DNA of 64,000 bases from Mycobacterium adipatum. GTDB taxonomy: Bacteria > Actinomycetota > Actinomycetes > Mycobacteriales > Mycobacteriaceae. Positions 1 through 9,631 of the stretch are shown here, piece after piece (the first letter of the stretch is position 1; every line of letters starts with the position of its first letter). Both the position numbers and the translations under genes were made by a program. The notes beneath the pieces were generated by a model. That model was not told the DNA's origin, made no database searches, and worked only from the letters and a program-made list of their open reading frames with translations. The stretch covers positions 124,001 to 188,000 of the forward strand of contig NZ_CP015596.1 in assembly GCF_001644575.1 (NCBI RefSeq). Direction: 5' to 3'.

Positions 1-103
1 CGCAATCGATTTACTGCTCAGAGCGACCGAGAACGCGGGCCGACATCCTCGCCACGTGTTGTTCCAGCCCGAGCTGGTGACCCGACTGTCCACGCAGGCC
101 TGA
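1..103 (+). CDS. LacI-family transcriptional regulator, C-terminal end only (partial)
   Basis: The second reading frame is open from the window edge to a TGA at 101-103. It encodes 33 residues ending in RHVLFQPELVTRLSTQA. The segment RHVLFxPELVxRxST is the standard C-terminal tail of LacI/GalR sugar-responsive repressors. The gene starts outside the window. It lies 104 bp upstream of rhaM in the same orientation, and a LacI-type palindrome sits in the gap, so it is probably the repressor of the rhamnose operon, with rhamnose or an intermediate as inducer. The family call rests on the tail alone; the effector is inferred from context. Confidence 0.8.
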   Translation, partial: AIDLLLRATENAGRHPRHVLFQPELVTRLSTQA

Positions 104-178
104 ACCCGCCCGGCTGCCCGCGGCCAGCGGGCGCTTGACGCACCGGCCGCCGCATGCCTATTGTTGCCCCCATCACAA

Positions 179-194
179 ATTGAAACGTTTCAAT
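179..194. promoter_or_regulatory. LacI-family operator upstream of rhaM
   Basis: ATTGAAACGTTTCAAT is a perfect 16-bp palindrome. Its GAAACGTTTC core with central CG is typical of LacI/GalR operators. It ends 13 bp before the rhaM start codon, where bound repressor would block transcription or early elongation. The partial LacI gene immediately upstream is the obvious ligand. Confidence 0.8.
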
Positions 195-207
195 AAGGGA
201 GTGGCGA

Positions 208-534
208 ATGGACGACATCCAACGCGTGTGCTTTGTGATGCACCTGAAGCCCGACCGCGTCGACGACTACCTGCAAGCACACACCGAGGTCTGGCCCGAG
301 ATGCTCGACGCCCTGCGGACCGCCGGCTGGCACAACTACTCGTTGTTCCTGCGCCCCGACGAGGGCATGGTGGTGGGTTACCTGGAAACCGATGATTTCG
401 CCCGTGCCACCGCCGAGATGAGCCGGACCGCGGTCAACGAGAAGTGGCAGGAACAGATGGCGCAGTACTTCCGCACCGAGGCCCGCCCCGACAGCAGCCT
501 GGAGCTGCTCACCGAGTACTTCCACCTGGCTTGA
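208..534 (+). CDS. rhaM: L-rhamnose mutarotase
   Basis: A 108-residue protein of the RhaM/YiiL family, which interconverts the alpha and beta anomers of L-rhamnose so that the isomerase receives the form it uses. Family features visible are the short length, an N-terminal CFVMHLKPDRVDDY segment, and the HTEVWPEM and GWHNYSLF segments that carry the conserved His and Tyr residues. An AGGGAG ribosome site at 196-201 supports the ATG at 208. It is the first gene of the operon, just behind the LacI-type operator. The following gene, a permease, starts 33 bp downstream. Confidence 0.88.
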   Translation: MDDIQRVCFVMHLKPDRVDDYLQAHTEVWPEMLDALRTAGWHNYSLFLRPDEGMVVGYLETDDFARATAEMSRTAVNEKWQEQMAQYFRTEARPDSSLELLTEYFHLA

Positions 535-567
535 TCACCCCCACCTCTGCACACACCTAGGACACCC

Positions 568-1884
568 ATGAAAATCGGAGCGCGCTCCACCACCGGCTGG
601 CGGGCAACCATCGCGGTCGCCATGTCCAACTACATCGAGGCCGGGTCGATCATCGCGATCGCCACCAGCCTCGGGTTCTGGCAGGCCGAATTCGGGATCA
701 GCAACTTCGCCGTCGGACTGCTCGCCGCCCTGAGCGCCAACGCCTTCGGCGCCGCCATCGGAGCCGCGCTCGGCGGCCCACTCTGTGACCGCTTCGGACG
801 CAAGGCGATCTACACCTACGACCTGCTGGTGTACATGGCGGGCGTGCTGCTGGCCGCCTTCGCGATGAACTTCACCATGCTGCTCGCGGCGTTCGTCATC
901 ACCGGCATCGCGGTCGGCGCCGGAGTGCCGGCCTCCTGGACCTACATCGCCGAGCAGGCACCGTCGAACGAGCGCGCCAAGCATGTCGGCACCGCCCAGC
1001 TCGCCTGGTCGGTCGGGCCGTTCATCGGGTTCGCGCTGGCCGCCGCACTGGCACCGCTGGAACTGCTGGGCTCGCGCATCATCTTCGTGCACCTGTTCGT
1101 GGTGGCCGCCATCGTCTGGTGGATCCGGCAGGGCCTGCAGGAATCGCAGATCTGGAAAGACGAGGCTGTCAACGAGTCTCTCGAACTGAGCTCGACGGTC
1201 GGAGCCCGCGGCGTGCGCGGCCTGTTCTCCCGCAAGGTCAACATCACCGCCCTGCTGTTCCTCGGCGGCATCTACCTGTTCTGGAACACCGTCGCCGGCC
1301 AGGCCGGCATCTTCATGCCGCGTGTCTATGACACCGCCGGCCTGCACAGCCCCGTCCAGCAGAACCTGCTGCAGGTGCTGGTGTGGGGGTGCACCGTGGC
1401 CGCCACCTACTTCGGCTTCATGCGCTACGCCGACCGGGTCTCCCAGCGCGCACTCTACGTCTTCGGCGCCGCACTGGGCATCGTCGGCTGGATCGTGCTG
1501 GTCGCCTTCACCGACAGCGGTATCTCCACGATGCTGATCTTCGCTGTGCTGTGGGGTATCTCGGCCGGCATCGGCTGCCAGGCCTTCTACAGCCTGTGGG
1601 CCAGCGAGCTGTTCGCCACGCCGTACCGGGCCAGCGCCCAGGGCGTGATGTTCTTCGTGGTGCGCACTGCCACCGGCCTGCTCAGCTACTTCTTCCCGAC
1701 CATGCTCGCCGCGACCGGGCTGACCACCGTCGGCATCCTGCTCGTCGGACTGCTCACCGTGGCCCTGATCATCGGGGCGGTCTGGGCGCCGCGCACCCAG
1801 GGTAAATCGTTGCAGCAGATCGAATCCGAGCGCTACGGCGCACCGGTCAGCGCGCCGGCACCTGCCCCCATCACCGCAGTCTGA
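568..1884 (+). CDS. MFS permease, probable L-rhamnose transporter
   Basis: A 438-residue multi-pass inner-membrane protein of the major facilitator superfamily. The loop 2-3 signature is visible as GGPLCDRFGRKAIY, and the paired RVSQRALY segment lies in the second half. About twelve hydrophobic helices fit the length. The C-terminus carries the sugar-porter-like phrase WAPRTQGKSLQQIESERYG. It sits between rhaM and rhaI on the same strand, so the substrate is most likely L-rhamnose; that is inferred from position only. The start has AGGA 7 bp upstream. Another sugar or sugar acid cannot be excluded. Confidence 0.82.
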   Translation: MKIGARSTTGWRATIAVAMSNYIEAGSIIAIATSLGFWQAEFGISNFAVGLLAALSANAFGAAIGAALGGPLCDRFGRKAIYTYDLLVYMAGVLLAAFAMNFTMLLAAFVITGIAVGAGVPASWTYIAEQAPSNERAKHVGTAQLAWSVGPFIGFALAAALAPLELLGSRIIFVHLFVVAAIVWWIRQGLQESQIWKDEAVNESLELSSTVGARGVRGLFSRKVNITALLFLGGIYLFWNTVAGQAGIFMPRVYDTAGLHSPVQQNLLQVLVWGCTVAATYFGFMRYADRVSQRALYVFGAALGIVGWIVLVAFTDSGISTMLIFAVLWGISAGIGCQAFYSLWASELFATPYRASAQGVMFFVVRTATGLLSYFFPTMLAATGLTTVGILLVGLLTVALIIGAVWAPRTQGKSLQQIESERYGAPVSAPAPAPITAV

Positions 1885-1891
1885 GGATCAC

Positions 1892-3040
1892 ATGAACACC
1901 CCGCTCGACAATCTCGCCATCGAACTGCCCTCCTGGGCATTCGGCAACTCCGGCACCCGCTTCAAGGTGTTCGGTACCCCCGGCACCCCACGCACCATCG
2001 AGGAGAAGCTGGCCGACGCGGCCACCGTGCACCGCCTCACCGGGTTGGCACCGGCTGTCGCCCTGCACATCCCGTGGGACACGGTCGAGGACTACGCCGC
2101 CCTCGGACGCTACGCCGGTGACCTCGGGGTCCGGCTGGGCACCATCAACTCCAACACCTTCCAGGACGACGCCTACAAGTTCGGCAGCCTCACCCACACC
2201 GACAAGGCCGTCCGGCAAAAGGCGATCGACCACCACCTGGCCTGCATCGAGGTGATGAACCAGACCGGGTCCCGCGACCTGAAGATCTGGCTGGCCGACG
2301 GCACCAACTACCCGGGCCAGGGCGATATCCGCGGCCGCCAAGACCGGCTGGCCGAGTCGTTGGCCGCCATCTATCAACACATCGGCGCCGACCAGCGACT
2401 CGTGCTGGAGTACAAGTTCTTCGAGCCCGCCATGTACGCCACCGACGTCCCGGACTGGGGCACGTCCTATGCTCATGTGAGCGCACTCGGCGAACGTGCC
2501 AAGGTCTGCCTGGACACCGGGCACCACGCGCCGGGCACCAACATCGAGTTCATCGTGGCGCAGTTGCTGCGGCTGGGGAAGCTCGGCTCGTTCGACTTCA
2601 ACTCCCGCTTCTACGCCGATGACGATCTGATCGTCGGCGCGGCCGACCCGTTCCAGTTGTTCCGCATCATGTTCGAGGTGATCCGCGGCGGTGGCCTGGA
2701 GGACGGTTCAACGGTGGCCCTGATGCTGGATCAGTGCCACAACGTCGAGGAGAAGATCCCCGGCCAGATCCGCTCGGTCCTCAACGTCGCGGAGATGACC
2801 GCCCGTGCCGCACTGGTGGACACCGACGCACTGACCGTCGCCCAGGAGGCCGGCGATGTGCTGGGCGCCAACGAGATCTTCATGAACGCCTTCTACACCG
2901 ACGTCCGGCCGATGCTGGCCGAGCGCCGCGTCGCACAGGGCCTGCCGGCCGACCCGATGGCCGCGTTCCGCGACAGCGGCTACCAGGACACCATCAACGC
3001 CGAACGAGTCGGCGGAACTCAATCCTCGTGGGGAGCATAA
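1892..3040 (+). CDS. rhaI: L-rhamnose isomerase (actinobacterial type)
   Basis: A 382-residue TIM-barrel sugar isomerase of the Streptomyces/Pseudomonas RhaI type, unlike the longer E. coli RhaA. It converts L-rhamnose to L-rhamnulose using two divalent metal ions. Segments that fit the metal and substrate site are LEYKFFEPA, CLDTGHHAPGTN, DFNSRFYADDD and MLDQCHN. A GAGGA ribosome site precedes ATG 1892, seven bases after the permease stop. The next gene begins two bases after its stop, so translation is probably coupled. Confidence 0.88.
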   Translation: MNTPLDNLAIELPSWAFGNSGTRFKVFGTPGTPRTIEEKLADAATVHRLTGLAPAVALHIPWDTVEDYAALGRYAGDLGVRLGTINSNTFQDDAYKFGSLTHTDKAVRQKAIDHHLACIEVMNQTGSRDLKIWLADGTNYPGQGDIRGRQDRLAESLAAIYQHIGADQRLVLEYKFFEPAMYATDVPDWGTSYAHVSALGERAKVCLDTGHHAPGTNIEFIVAQLLRLGKLGSFDFNSRFYADDDLIVGAADPFQLFRIMFEVIRGGGLEDGSTVALMLDQCHNVEEKIPGQIRSVLNVAEMTARAALVDTDALTVAQEAGDVLGANEIFMNAFYTDVRPMLAERRVAQGLPADPMAAFRDSGYQDTINAERVGGTQSSWGA

Positions 3041-3041
3041 G

Positions 3042-5087
3042 ATGCCATCACTGACCAAAAGTCCTGTCGCAGCACTGATCGCGCGGTCCAACGCGTTGGG
3101 TTCCGATCCGAAGAACACCAACTACGCGGGTGGCAACACCTCGGCCAAGGGCACCGAAACCGACCCGGTGACCGGTGACGACGTCGAGTTGTTGTGGGTC
3201 AAGGGATCCGGCGGTGACCTGGGCACCCTCACCGAGAGTGGCCTGGCCGTGTTGCGGCTGGACCGCATGCGCGCACTGGTCGACGTCTACCCCGGCGTGG
3301 ACCGCGAGGACGAGATGGTCGCCGCCTTCGACTACTGCCTGCACGGTAAGGGCGGCGCGGCGCCGTCCATCGACACCGCCATGCACGGCCTGGTCGACGC
3401 CGCGCACGTCGACCACCTGCACCCCGACTCCGGCATCGCGATCGCCACCGCCGCCGACGGCGAGGCGCTGACCCACAAGATCTACGGTGACCGGGTGGCC
3501 TGGGTGCCGTGGCGGCGCCCCGGATTCCAGCTCGGCCTGGACATCGCGGAGATCAAGAAGGCCAATCCCCAATCCATCGGCTGCATCCTGGGCGGGCACG
3601 GCATCACCGCGTGGGGCGAGACCTCCGATGAGGCCCAGGCCAATTCACTGGAGATCATCCGACTGGCCGAGGAGTACCTGGCCGCCAACGGCAGCGAGCA
3701 GCCCTTCGGCGCACCGCTGGACGGCTACGCCCCGCTGCCCGAGGATCGGCGCCGCGCGAAGGCCGCCGCGCTGGCACCGTTCATCCGAGGCCTGGCCTCG
3801 GCCGACCGCCCGCAGGTCGGTCATTTCACCGATGTCACGCCGGTACTCGACTTCCTGTCCGCTGCCGAGCATCCGCGGCTGGCCGCGCTGGGCACCAGTT
3901 GCCCGGACCACTTCCTACGCACCAAGGTCAAGCCGTTGGTGCTCGATCTGCCCGCCGATGCCGGTATCGAGGAATGCAAGACCCGACTGAGCGAACTGCA
4001 CGAGCTGTACCGTGCCGACTATCGGGCCTACTACGACCGCTACGCCACCGCCGAGAGCCCCGCGATGCGCGGCGCCGACCCGGCCATCGTGCTGATTCCC
4101 GGCGTCGGCATGTTCAGCTACGGCAAGGACAAGCAGACCGCCCGGGTGGCCGGCGAGTTCTATCTGAACGCCATCAACGTGATGCGCGGCGCCGAGTCGG
4201 TGTCCAGCTACGCTCCGATCGACGAGTCCGAGAAGTTCCGCATCGAGTACTGGGCGCTGGAGGAGGCCAAGCTGGCCCGCATGCCCAAGTCCAAGCCGCT
4301 GGCCACCCGCATCGCGCTGGTGACCGGCGCGGCCTCGGGCATCGGCAAGGCCATCGCGACCCGACTGGCCGCCGAGGGTGCCTGCGTGGTGATCGCCGAC
4401 CTGGATGCCGAAAAGGCCAGTGCCGCAGCAGCCGAGATCGGCAACACCGACGTCGCCATCGGGATCGCCGCCGATGTCACCGACGAGGACGCGGTACAGG
4501 CCGCCGTCGACTCGGCCGCACTGGCCTTCGGCGGCATCGACATCGTCGTCAACAACGCCGGGCTCTCGCTGTCGAAGTCGTTGCTGGACACCACCGCCGC
4601 GGACTGGGACCTGCAGCACAAGGTGATGGCCCGCGGCTCCTTCCTGGTCTCCAAGGCCGCCGCGCGCGCCCTGATCGACCAGAAGCTCGGCGGTGACATC
4701 ATCTACATCTCGAGCAAGAACTCGGTGTTCGCCGGCCCCAACAACATCGCCTACTCGGCCACCAAAGCCGATCAGGCCCACCAGGTTCGGCTGCTGGCAG
4801 CCGAACTCGGCGAGCATGGCGTGAAGGTCAACGGCATCAACCCCGATGGGGTGGTCCGTGGTTCCGGGATCTTCGCCGGCGGGTGGGGCGCCAAACGCGC
4901 CGCGGTGTACGGGGTGCCCGAGGAGGAGCTCGGCGCCTATTACGCCCAGCGCACCCTGCTCAAACGCGAGGTACTGCCGGAGAACATCGCGAACGCCGCG
5001 TTTGCGTTGTGCACCAGCGACTTCTCGCACACCACGGGGCTGCACGTGCCGGTCGACGCCGGCGTCGCCGCAGCCTTTCTCAGGTGA
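3042..5087 (+). CDS. rhaD: Bifunctional rhamnulose-1-phosphate aldolase / short-chain alcohol dehydrogenase
   Basis: A 681-residue fusion. Residues 1 to about 400 are a class II aldolase domain with a zinc-site segment HVDHLHPDSG and a later GGHGITAWG. Residues from about 420 on are an SDR with nucleotide motif VTGAASGIG, NNAG, and a catalytic Ser/Tyr/Lys set in SSKNS and YSATK. The aldolase splits rhamnulose-1-phosphate into DHAP and L-lactaldehyde. The dehydrogenase half is expected to oxidise the lactaldehyde to L-lactate. This fused form is known from actinobacteria and bacilli. The downstream kinase start overlaps its stop codon (GTGA), and lldD two genes on would use the lactate. Confidence 0.9.
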   Translation: MPSLTKSPVAALIARSNALGSDPKNTNYAGGNTSAKGTETDPVTGDDVELLWVKGSGGDLGTLTESGLAVLRLDRMRALVDVYPGVDREDEMVAAFDYCLHGKGGAAPSIDTAMHGLVDAAHVDHLHPDSGIAIATAADGEALTHKIYGDRVAWVPWRRPGFQLGLDIAEIKKANPQSIGCILGGHGITAWGETSDEAQANSLEIIRLAEEYLAANGSEQPFGAPLDGYAPLPEDRRRAKAAALAPFIRGLASADRPQVGHFTDVTPVLDFLSAAEHPRLAALGTSCPDHFLRTKVKPLVLDLPADAGIEECKTRLSELHELYRADYRAYYDRYATAESPAMRGADPAIVLIPGVGMFSYGKDKQTARVAGEFYLNAINVMRGAESVSSYAPIDESEKFRIEYWALEEAKLARMPKSKPLATRIALVTGAASGIGKAIATRLAAEGACVVIADLDAEKASAAAAEIGNTDVAIGIAADVTDEDAVQAAVDSAALAFGGIDIVVNNAGLSLSKSLLDTTAADWDLQHKVMARGSFLVSKAAARALIDQKLGGDIIYISSKNSVFAGPNNIAYSATKADQAHQVRLLAAELGEHGVKVNGINPDGVVRGSGIFAGGWGAKRAAVYGVPEEELGAYYAQRTLLKREVLPENIANAAFALCTSDFSHTTGLHVPVDAGVAAAFLR

Positions 5088-6577
5088 GCGGCCAGGTCGC
5101 GGCCATCGATCTCGGCGCCACCAGCGGCCGGGTCATGCTCGCCGATATCGGCCCCGGCCGCCTCGAGCTCGAACAGGTCGCCCGGTTCGCCAACGACCCC
5201 GTGCAGCTGTGGAACGGGCACCGCACCGCGCTGCACTGGGATGTGCCAGGCCTCTACCGTGAGGCCTGCGCCGGGCTCGCAGAGGCCGGCCGGCGCTCGG
5301 ACCGCCTGATCACCATCGGCGTCGACTCCTGGGCCGTCGACTACGGACTGCTGCGTGACGGCGCGCTGCTGTCGCTGCCCTACCACTACCGGGACTCTCG
5401 TTGCGAGGACGGTGTGCCCGCGGTGCACCGCAGCATCGACCCCGCCGAGCTGTATGCCCGCAACGGGCTGCAGTTCCTGCCGTTCACCACGATCTACCAG
5501 CTGGCGGCCGAAAAGGTTTCCGGGCGAATCGATCTGGCCGACCGTGCGCTGCTCATCCCCGATCTCATCGGATACTGGCTGACCGGCCGCCGGGTGACCG
5601 AACGCACCAACGCCTCCACCACCGGCCTGCTGCACACCACCGGGTACTGGGACGATGACCTGGCCGCCCGCGTCGGGCTGCGCGCCGGCCTGTTCCCGGC
5701 GCTGGCCGAACCCGGCACCGAGCTGGGACCGCTGCTCGGCGGCGTCGCGGCGCCACTGGGTCTGTCGACCCGCACCACGGTCACCACCGTCGCATCGCAT
5801 GACACCGCCTCGGCGGTGGTGGCGGTGCCGATGGACTCCGATACCGCGGCCTACATCTCCTGCGGGACATGGTGTTTGGTCGGCGTCGAGGTCTCCGGAC
5901 CGGTGATCAGCGAGGCGGGCAGGCAGGCGAACTTCACCAACGAGGTCGGTGCCGACGACCGGATCCGCTACCTGCACAACGTGATGGGACTCTGGCTGCT
6001 CAGCGAAACCGTGCGGCAGTACCAGCGGGAGGGCTATCGCGCCGACCTGTCGGAGCTGCTCGCCCAGGCCGGCGAGGTGCGCCCGATGTTCGATGTCTTC
6101 GACACCGCCGACCCGCGCTTCCTGGCTCCCGGCGACATGCCGGGCCGCATCCGCGACTGGTACGACGAGCGCGGACTGCAGGTGCCGATGACCCGCCCCG
6201 AAATCGTGCGGGCCATCGTGGAAAGCCTCGCCGCCGCGTTCGCCGACGGTGTGCAGCGCGCCGCCGAGTTGTCCGGCACGCCGGTGCGCACCGTGCACAT
6301 CGTCGGCGGCGGGTCGCAGAATCGGCTGCTGTGCCAACTCACCGCGGACCGCACCGGGTTGCCGGTGCTGGCCGGTCCGGTCGAAGCCACCGCGCTGGGC
6401 AACGTCCTGATCAGCGCCCGCGCCCACCATCTCGTCGACGGTGACCTGGAGGCCCTGCGCCACCTTGTCGCCACCCGATTCCCGCCGCAGCAATACACGC
6501 CCCGGACCCGGCGCACCAGTATCTCGCGTACCGTCGGGGCAGGAAAGGGCAGCACAATGAAAGAGGTTCGGCCATGA
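5084..6577 (+). CDS. rhaB: L-rhamnulokinase
   Basis: A 497-residue FGGY-family carbohydrate kinase that phosphorylates L-rhamnulose to rhamnulose-1-phosphate. The N-terminal phosphate-1 motif [13 protein letters not shown], the [12 protein letters not shown] segment and the C-terminal adenosine-site [14 protein letters not shown] are clear. GTG 5084 is chosen because it overlaps the rhaD stop in a GTGA junction and opens directly onto the ATPase fold; a longer in-frame extension into rhaD is not plausible. Its own stop overlaps the lldD start (ATGA at 6574-6577). Confidence 0.9.
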   Translation: MSGQVAAIDLGATSGRVMLADIGPGRLELEQVARFANDPVQLWNGHRTALHWDVPGLYREACAGLAEAGRRSDRLITIGVDSWAVDYGLLRDGALLSLPYHYRDSRCEDGVPAVHRSIDPAELYARNGLQFLPFTTIYQLAAEKVSGRIDLADRALLIPDLIGYWLTGRRVTERTNASTTGLLHTTGYWDDDLAARVGLRAGLFPALAEPGTELGPLLGGVAAPLGLSTRTTVTTVASHDTASAVVAVPMDSDTAAYISCGTWCLVGVEVSGPVISEAGRQANFTNEVGADDRIRYLHNVMGLWLLSETVRQYQREGYRADLSELLAQAGEVRPMFDVFDTADPRFLAPGDMPGRIRDWYDERGLQVPMTRPEIVRAIVESLAAAFADGVQRAAELSGTPVRTVHIVGGGSQNRLLCQLTADRTGLPVLAGPVEATALGNVLISARAHHLVDGDLEALRHLVATRFPPQQYTPRTRRTSISRTVGAGKGSTMKEVRP

Positions 6578-7806
6578 AACGCCGCATCCCCAAGGTCGCC
6601 GACCTCGCCCCACTGATGCAGTTCAAGAAGCCGGAACTGAATGCGCGTACCCGCCGCCTGGCCGCCGCGCTGACCGTCGAGGACCTGCGCACCATCGCCA
6701 AGCGCCGCACCCCCAAGGCCGCGTTCGACTACACCGACGGCTCCGCCGAAGCCGAGCTCTCGCTGTCCCGGGCCCGGCAAGCCTTCCAGGACATCGAGTT
6801 CCACCCGGCGATCCTGCGGGACGTGTCCAAGGTGGACACCAGCTGCACGATTCTCGGCGGCCGCTCCGAGCTTCCGTTCGGCATCGCACCCACCGGTTTC
6901 ACCCGGATGATGCAGACCGAGGGTGAGTACGCGGGTGCCCGGGCCGCCGCTCGCGCCGGCATCCCGTTCTCGTTGTCCACCATGGGCACGGCGTCCATCG
7001 AGGACGTCAAGGCCGCCAATCCGCACGGACGCAACTGGTTCCAGCTCTACATGTGGAAGGACCGGGACCGCTCGATGGCCCTGGTCGAGCGGGCCGCCGC
7101 GGCCGGCTATGACACCCTGCTGGTCACCGTCGACGTCCCGGTGGCCGGGGCCCGGCTACGCGACAAGCGCAACGGCATGTCCATCCCGCCCGCGCTGACG
7201 GCAAAGACGGTGCTCAATGCGCTGCCGCGGCCGCAGTGGTGGATCGACTTCCTGACCACCGAACCGCTGGCCTTCGCCTCGCTGGACCGTTGGTCGGGCA
7301 CCGTCGCCGAACTGCTCGACACCATGTTCGACCCGACCGTCACCTTCGAGGATCTGGCCTGGATCAAGTCGCAGTGGCCGGGCAAGCTGGTGGTCAAGGG
7401 CATTCAGACGGTCGCCGACGCCCGCGCCGTCACCGACCTCGGCGTCGACGGTATCGTGCTGTCCAATCATGGTGGACGCCAGCTCGATCGGGCCCCCATT
7501 CCATTTCACCTGCTGCCTCAGGTCGCACCGGCGGTGGGTGACCGGACCGAGATCATCCTGGACACCGGCATCATGTCCGGCGCCGATATCGTCGCCTCCA
7601 TCGCGTTGGGTGCCCGCTTCACCCTGGTCGGCCGCGCCTACCTGTACGGGCTGATGGCCGGCGGGGAAGCCGGCGTGGACCGGATGATCGCGATCCTCTC
7701 CGATCAGATCTCGCGCACCATGCGGCTGCTCGGTGTCGCCTCGCTCGACGAGCTGGAACCGGGGCACGTCACGCAGCTGCAGCGGTTGGTGCCGCGGCAG
7801 ATCTAG
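6574..7806 (+). CDS. lldD: L-lactate dehydrogenase, FMN-dependent alpha-hydroxy-acid oxidase family
   Basis: A 410-residue FMN enzyme of the LldD/glycolate oxidase family. The FMN and substrate motifs are present, including FGIAPTGF, the catalytic-histidine segment [24 protein letters not shown] and [16 protein letters not shown]. The family oxidises L-lactate to pyruvate and passes electrons to quinone or cytochromes at the membrane. It is translationally coupled to rhaB (ATGA), with an AAAGAGG ribosome site inside rhaB. That makes it the last step of the pathway, because the RhaD dehydrogenase half should yield L-lactate. A different 2-hydroxy acid is possible but less likely here. Confidence 0.87.
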   Translation: MKRRIPKVADLAPLMQFKKPELNARTRRLAAALTVEDLRTIAKRRTPKAAFDYTDGSAEAELSLSRARQAFQDIEFHPAILRDVSKVDTSCTILGGRSELPFGIAPTGFTRMMQTEGEYAGARAAARAGIPFSLSTMGTASIEDVKAANPHGRNWFQLYMWKDRDRSMALVERAAAAGYDTLLVTVDVPVAGARLRDKRNGMSIPPALTAKTVLNALPRPQWWIDFLTTEPLAFASLDRWSGTVAELLDTMFDPTVTFEDLAWIKSQWPGKLVVKGIQTVADARAVTDLGVDGIVLSNHGGRQLDRAPIPFHLLPQVAPAVGDRTEIILDTGIMSGADIVASIALGARFTLVGRAYLYGLMAGGEAGVDRMIAILSDQISRTMRLLGVASLDELEPGHVTQLQRLVPRQI

Positions 7807-7847
7807 TTTGGGTGGCGGCGGGGAGCCGATGCGACAAGGATGACTTG

Positions 7848-8861
7848 ATGGACCACATCACGTTCGTCCCGTCGCCCGAACAGTTCGCGTTCACCTTCGG
7901 CGGCGCCGAGCCGGTGTTACGGATCAAAGCCCCGACGGTGCTCACGTTGTGGACCGAGGACGCCTACGGTGGCCGGATCACCAGCGCCGACGATATCGCC
8001 AGCAGCGCGCTGGACACCGAGGACCTCAACCCGCAGACCGGACCGTTCTGGATCGAGGGCGCCGAACCCGGCGACACGCTGGCCGTGCACCTGGTCGATC
8101 TCACCCCGGCCCGCGGCTGGGGCGCGTCCACCCTGATCCCGTTCTTCGGCGGGCTGACCAGTGTGCCGGTCAGCCCGACGCTGCAGGATCCGCTGCCCGA
8201 GCGGACCTGGATCTACGAATACGACTCGGCGACCAAGACGGTCGGTTTCGCCGCGAAGGGCAGCAATTTAGAGGTGGCGCTGCCGGCGAACCCGATGCTC
8301 GGCACGGTCGGGGTCGCGCCCGCCCGCCGGGAGGTCCGCACCTCGCTGGTGCCCGATGTGTTCGGCGGCAACATGGACACCCCGGAGATGACCGCCGGCG
8401 CCACCTGCTACCTGCGGGTGAATGTGCCCGGAGCGCTGTTCTCCCTGGGCGACGGCCACTACCGCCAGGGTGAGGGCGAGTCGTGCGGCACCGCGGTCGA
8501 GGGCGCCATGAACGTCACGGTGATCATCGAGTTGATCAAGGGCGGCGGACCGGCCTGGCCCCGGCTGGAGACCGACACGCATCTGATGTGCATCGGATCC
8601 GGCCGCCCCCTGGAGGAGGCGTGGCGGGCCGGGCAGGTCGAGATGATCACCTGGCTGGGCGAGCTCTACGGGCTGGACCGGCTCGACGCCTACCAGTTGC
8701 TCACCCAGATCTCGCTGGCACCGATCGCCAACGTGGTGGACACCAACTACAGCGCGGTCACCAAGATCGACAAACGCCTGCTGCCCGCGGCACCCGCGTA
8801 CGGCGGTGTGCACACCGAACTCCGCTCGGCGGCCGCATCATTCGGCACCATCACCTATTAG
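7848..8861 (+). CDS. Acetamidase/formamidase family protein
   Basis: A 337-residue protein of the FmdA/AmdA family, which hydrolyses short amides to the acid and ammonia. Recognisable segments are GPFWIEGAEPGDTLAVHL near residue 60, the motif GDGHYRQGEGE (a metal-site region in the family) and GTAVEGAMNVTV. ATG 7848 is preferred over an upstream in-frame GTG at 7812 because AAGGA lies 7 bp before it and the homologous region begins there. It follows lldD by 41 bp on the same strand and precedes an SDR by 10 bp. Whether it belongs to the rhamnose transcript is unclear. The substrate is unknown. Confidence 0.82.
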   Translation: MDHITFVPSPEQFAFTFGGAEPVLRIKAPTVLTLWTEDAYGGRITSADDIASSALDTEDLNPQTGPFWIEGAEPGDTLAVHLVDLTPARGWGASTLIPFFGGLTSVPVSPTLQDPLPERTWIYEYDSATKTVGFAAKGSNLEVALPANPMLGTVGVAPARREVRTSLVPDVFGGNMDTPEMTAGATCYLRVNVPGALFSLGDGHYRQGEGESCGTAVEGAMNVTVIIELIKGGGPAWPRLETDTHLMCIGSGRPLEEAWRAGQVEMITWLGELYGLDRLDAYQLLTQISLAPIANVVDTNYSAVTKIDKRLLPAAPAYGGVHTELRSAAASFGTITY

Positions 8862-8871
8862 GAAGGCACTC

Positions 8872-9624
8872 ATGGATCTCGGACTCACCGGAAAGCGCTT
8901 CGCAGTCACCGGCGGCACCCGCGGTATCGGTCGGGCCGTCGTGGAGGGCCTGATCGCCGAGGGCGCCCAGGTTGCCTTCTGCGCACGCACCTCCGAGGAG
9001 GTGGCGCAGGCCCAGCAGGAACTCGGAAGTGCGGCATCGGGTACCGCGGTCGACGTCGGCGCCACCGCCACACTGGCGACGTGGGTGAACTCCACCGCCG
9101 AGGCGTTCGGCGGCCTCGACGGTGTGGTCGCCAATGTCAGTGCCCTGGCGATCCCGGAGTCCCCGGAGAACTGGCGCACCACCTTCGAGGTCGACCTGAT
9201 GGGGACGGTGGGTCTCGTTGACGCCGCGCTGCCGTATCTGGAGGCCTCCGGCGCCGGGTCGATCGTGACGATCTCCAGCGTCTCCGGCCGCGAGATCGAC
9301 TTCGCGGCCGGGCCGTACGGCACCATGAAGGCGGCGATCATCCACTACACCCAGGGTTTGGCGTTCCGACTGGCCGGAAAGGGTGTGCGCGCCAACACCG
9401 TCAGCCCCGGCAACACCTACTTTCCGGGCGGTGTGTGGCCGTCCATCGAAGAGAACGACCCCGAGCTGTTCGCCACGGCCCTCGCGCTCAACCCCACCGG
9501 CCGGATGGCTACTCCGAAGGAGGTGGCCAACGCGGTGGTGTTCCTGTCCAGTGCGGCAGCGAGTTTCATCACCGGGACGAACCTGCTGGTCGACGGGGCG
9601 CTGACCCGCGGGGTGCAGTTCTAG
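8872..9624 (+). CDS. SDR-family oxidoreductase
   Basis: A 250-residue classical short-chain dehydrogenase. The nucleotide site is VTGGTRGIGRAV; the usual NNAG tetrad is replaced by VANVSAL; the catalytic serine and YGTMK tyrosine/lysine are present, and the C-terminus reads SFITGTNLLVDGA. It probably interconverts an alcohol and a ketone with NAD(P)H. ATG 8872 is chosen for its GGAAGG ribosome site at 8861-8866, right after the acetamidase stop. The pair may act together on an amide- or carbonyl-containing substrate, but nothing in the sequence names it. Its end converges with the P450 gene 7 bp away. Confidence 0.83.
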   Translation: MDLGLTGKRFAVTGGTRGIGRAVVEGLIAEGAQVAFCARTSEEVAQAQQELGSAASGTAVDVGATATLATWVNSTAEAFGGLDGVVANVSALAIPESPENWRTTFEVDLMGTVGLVDAALPYLEASGAGSIVTISSVSGREIDFAAGPYGTMKAAIIHYTQGLAFRLAGKGVRANTVSPGNTYFPGGVWPSIEENDPELFATALALNPTGRMATPKEVANAVVFLSSAAASFITGTNLLVDGALTRGVQF

Positions 9625-9631
9625 TCGACGG

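Noticed and set aside
18..218. A 66-codon minus-strand frame before rhaM
   Set aside because: The same DNA on the plus strand encodes the LacI C-terminus and the operator; the minus frame has no recognisable sequence.
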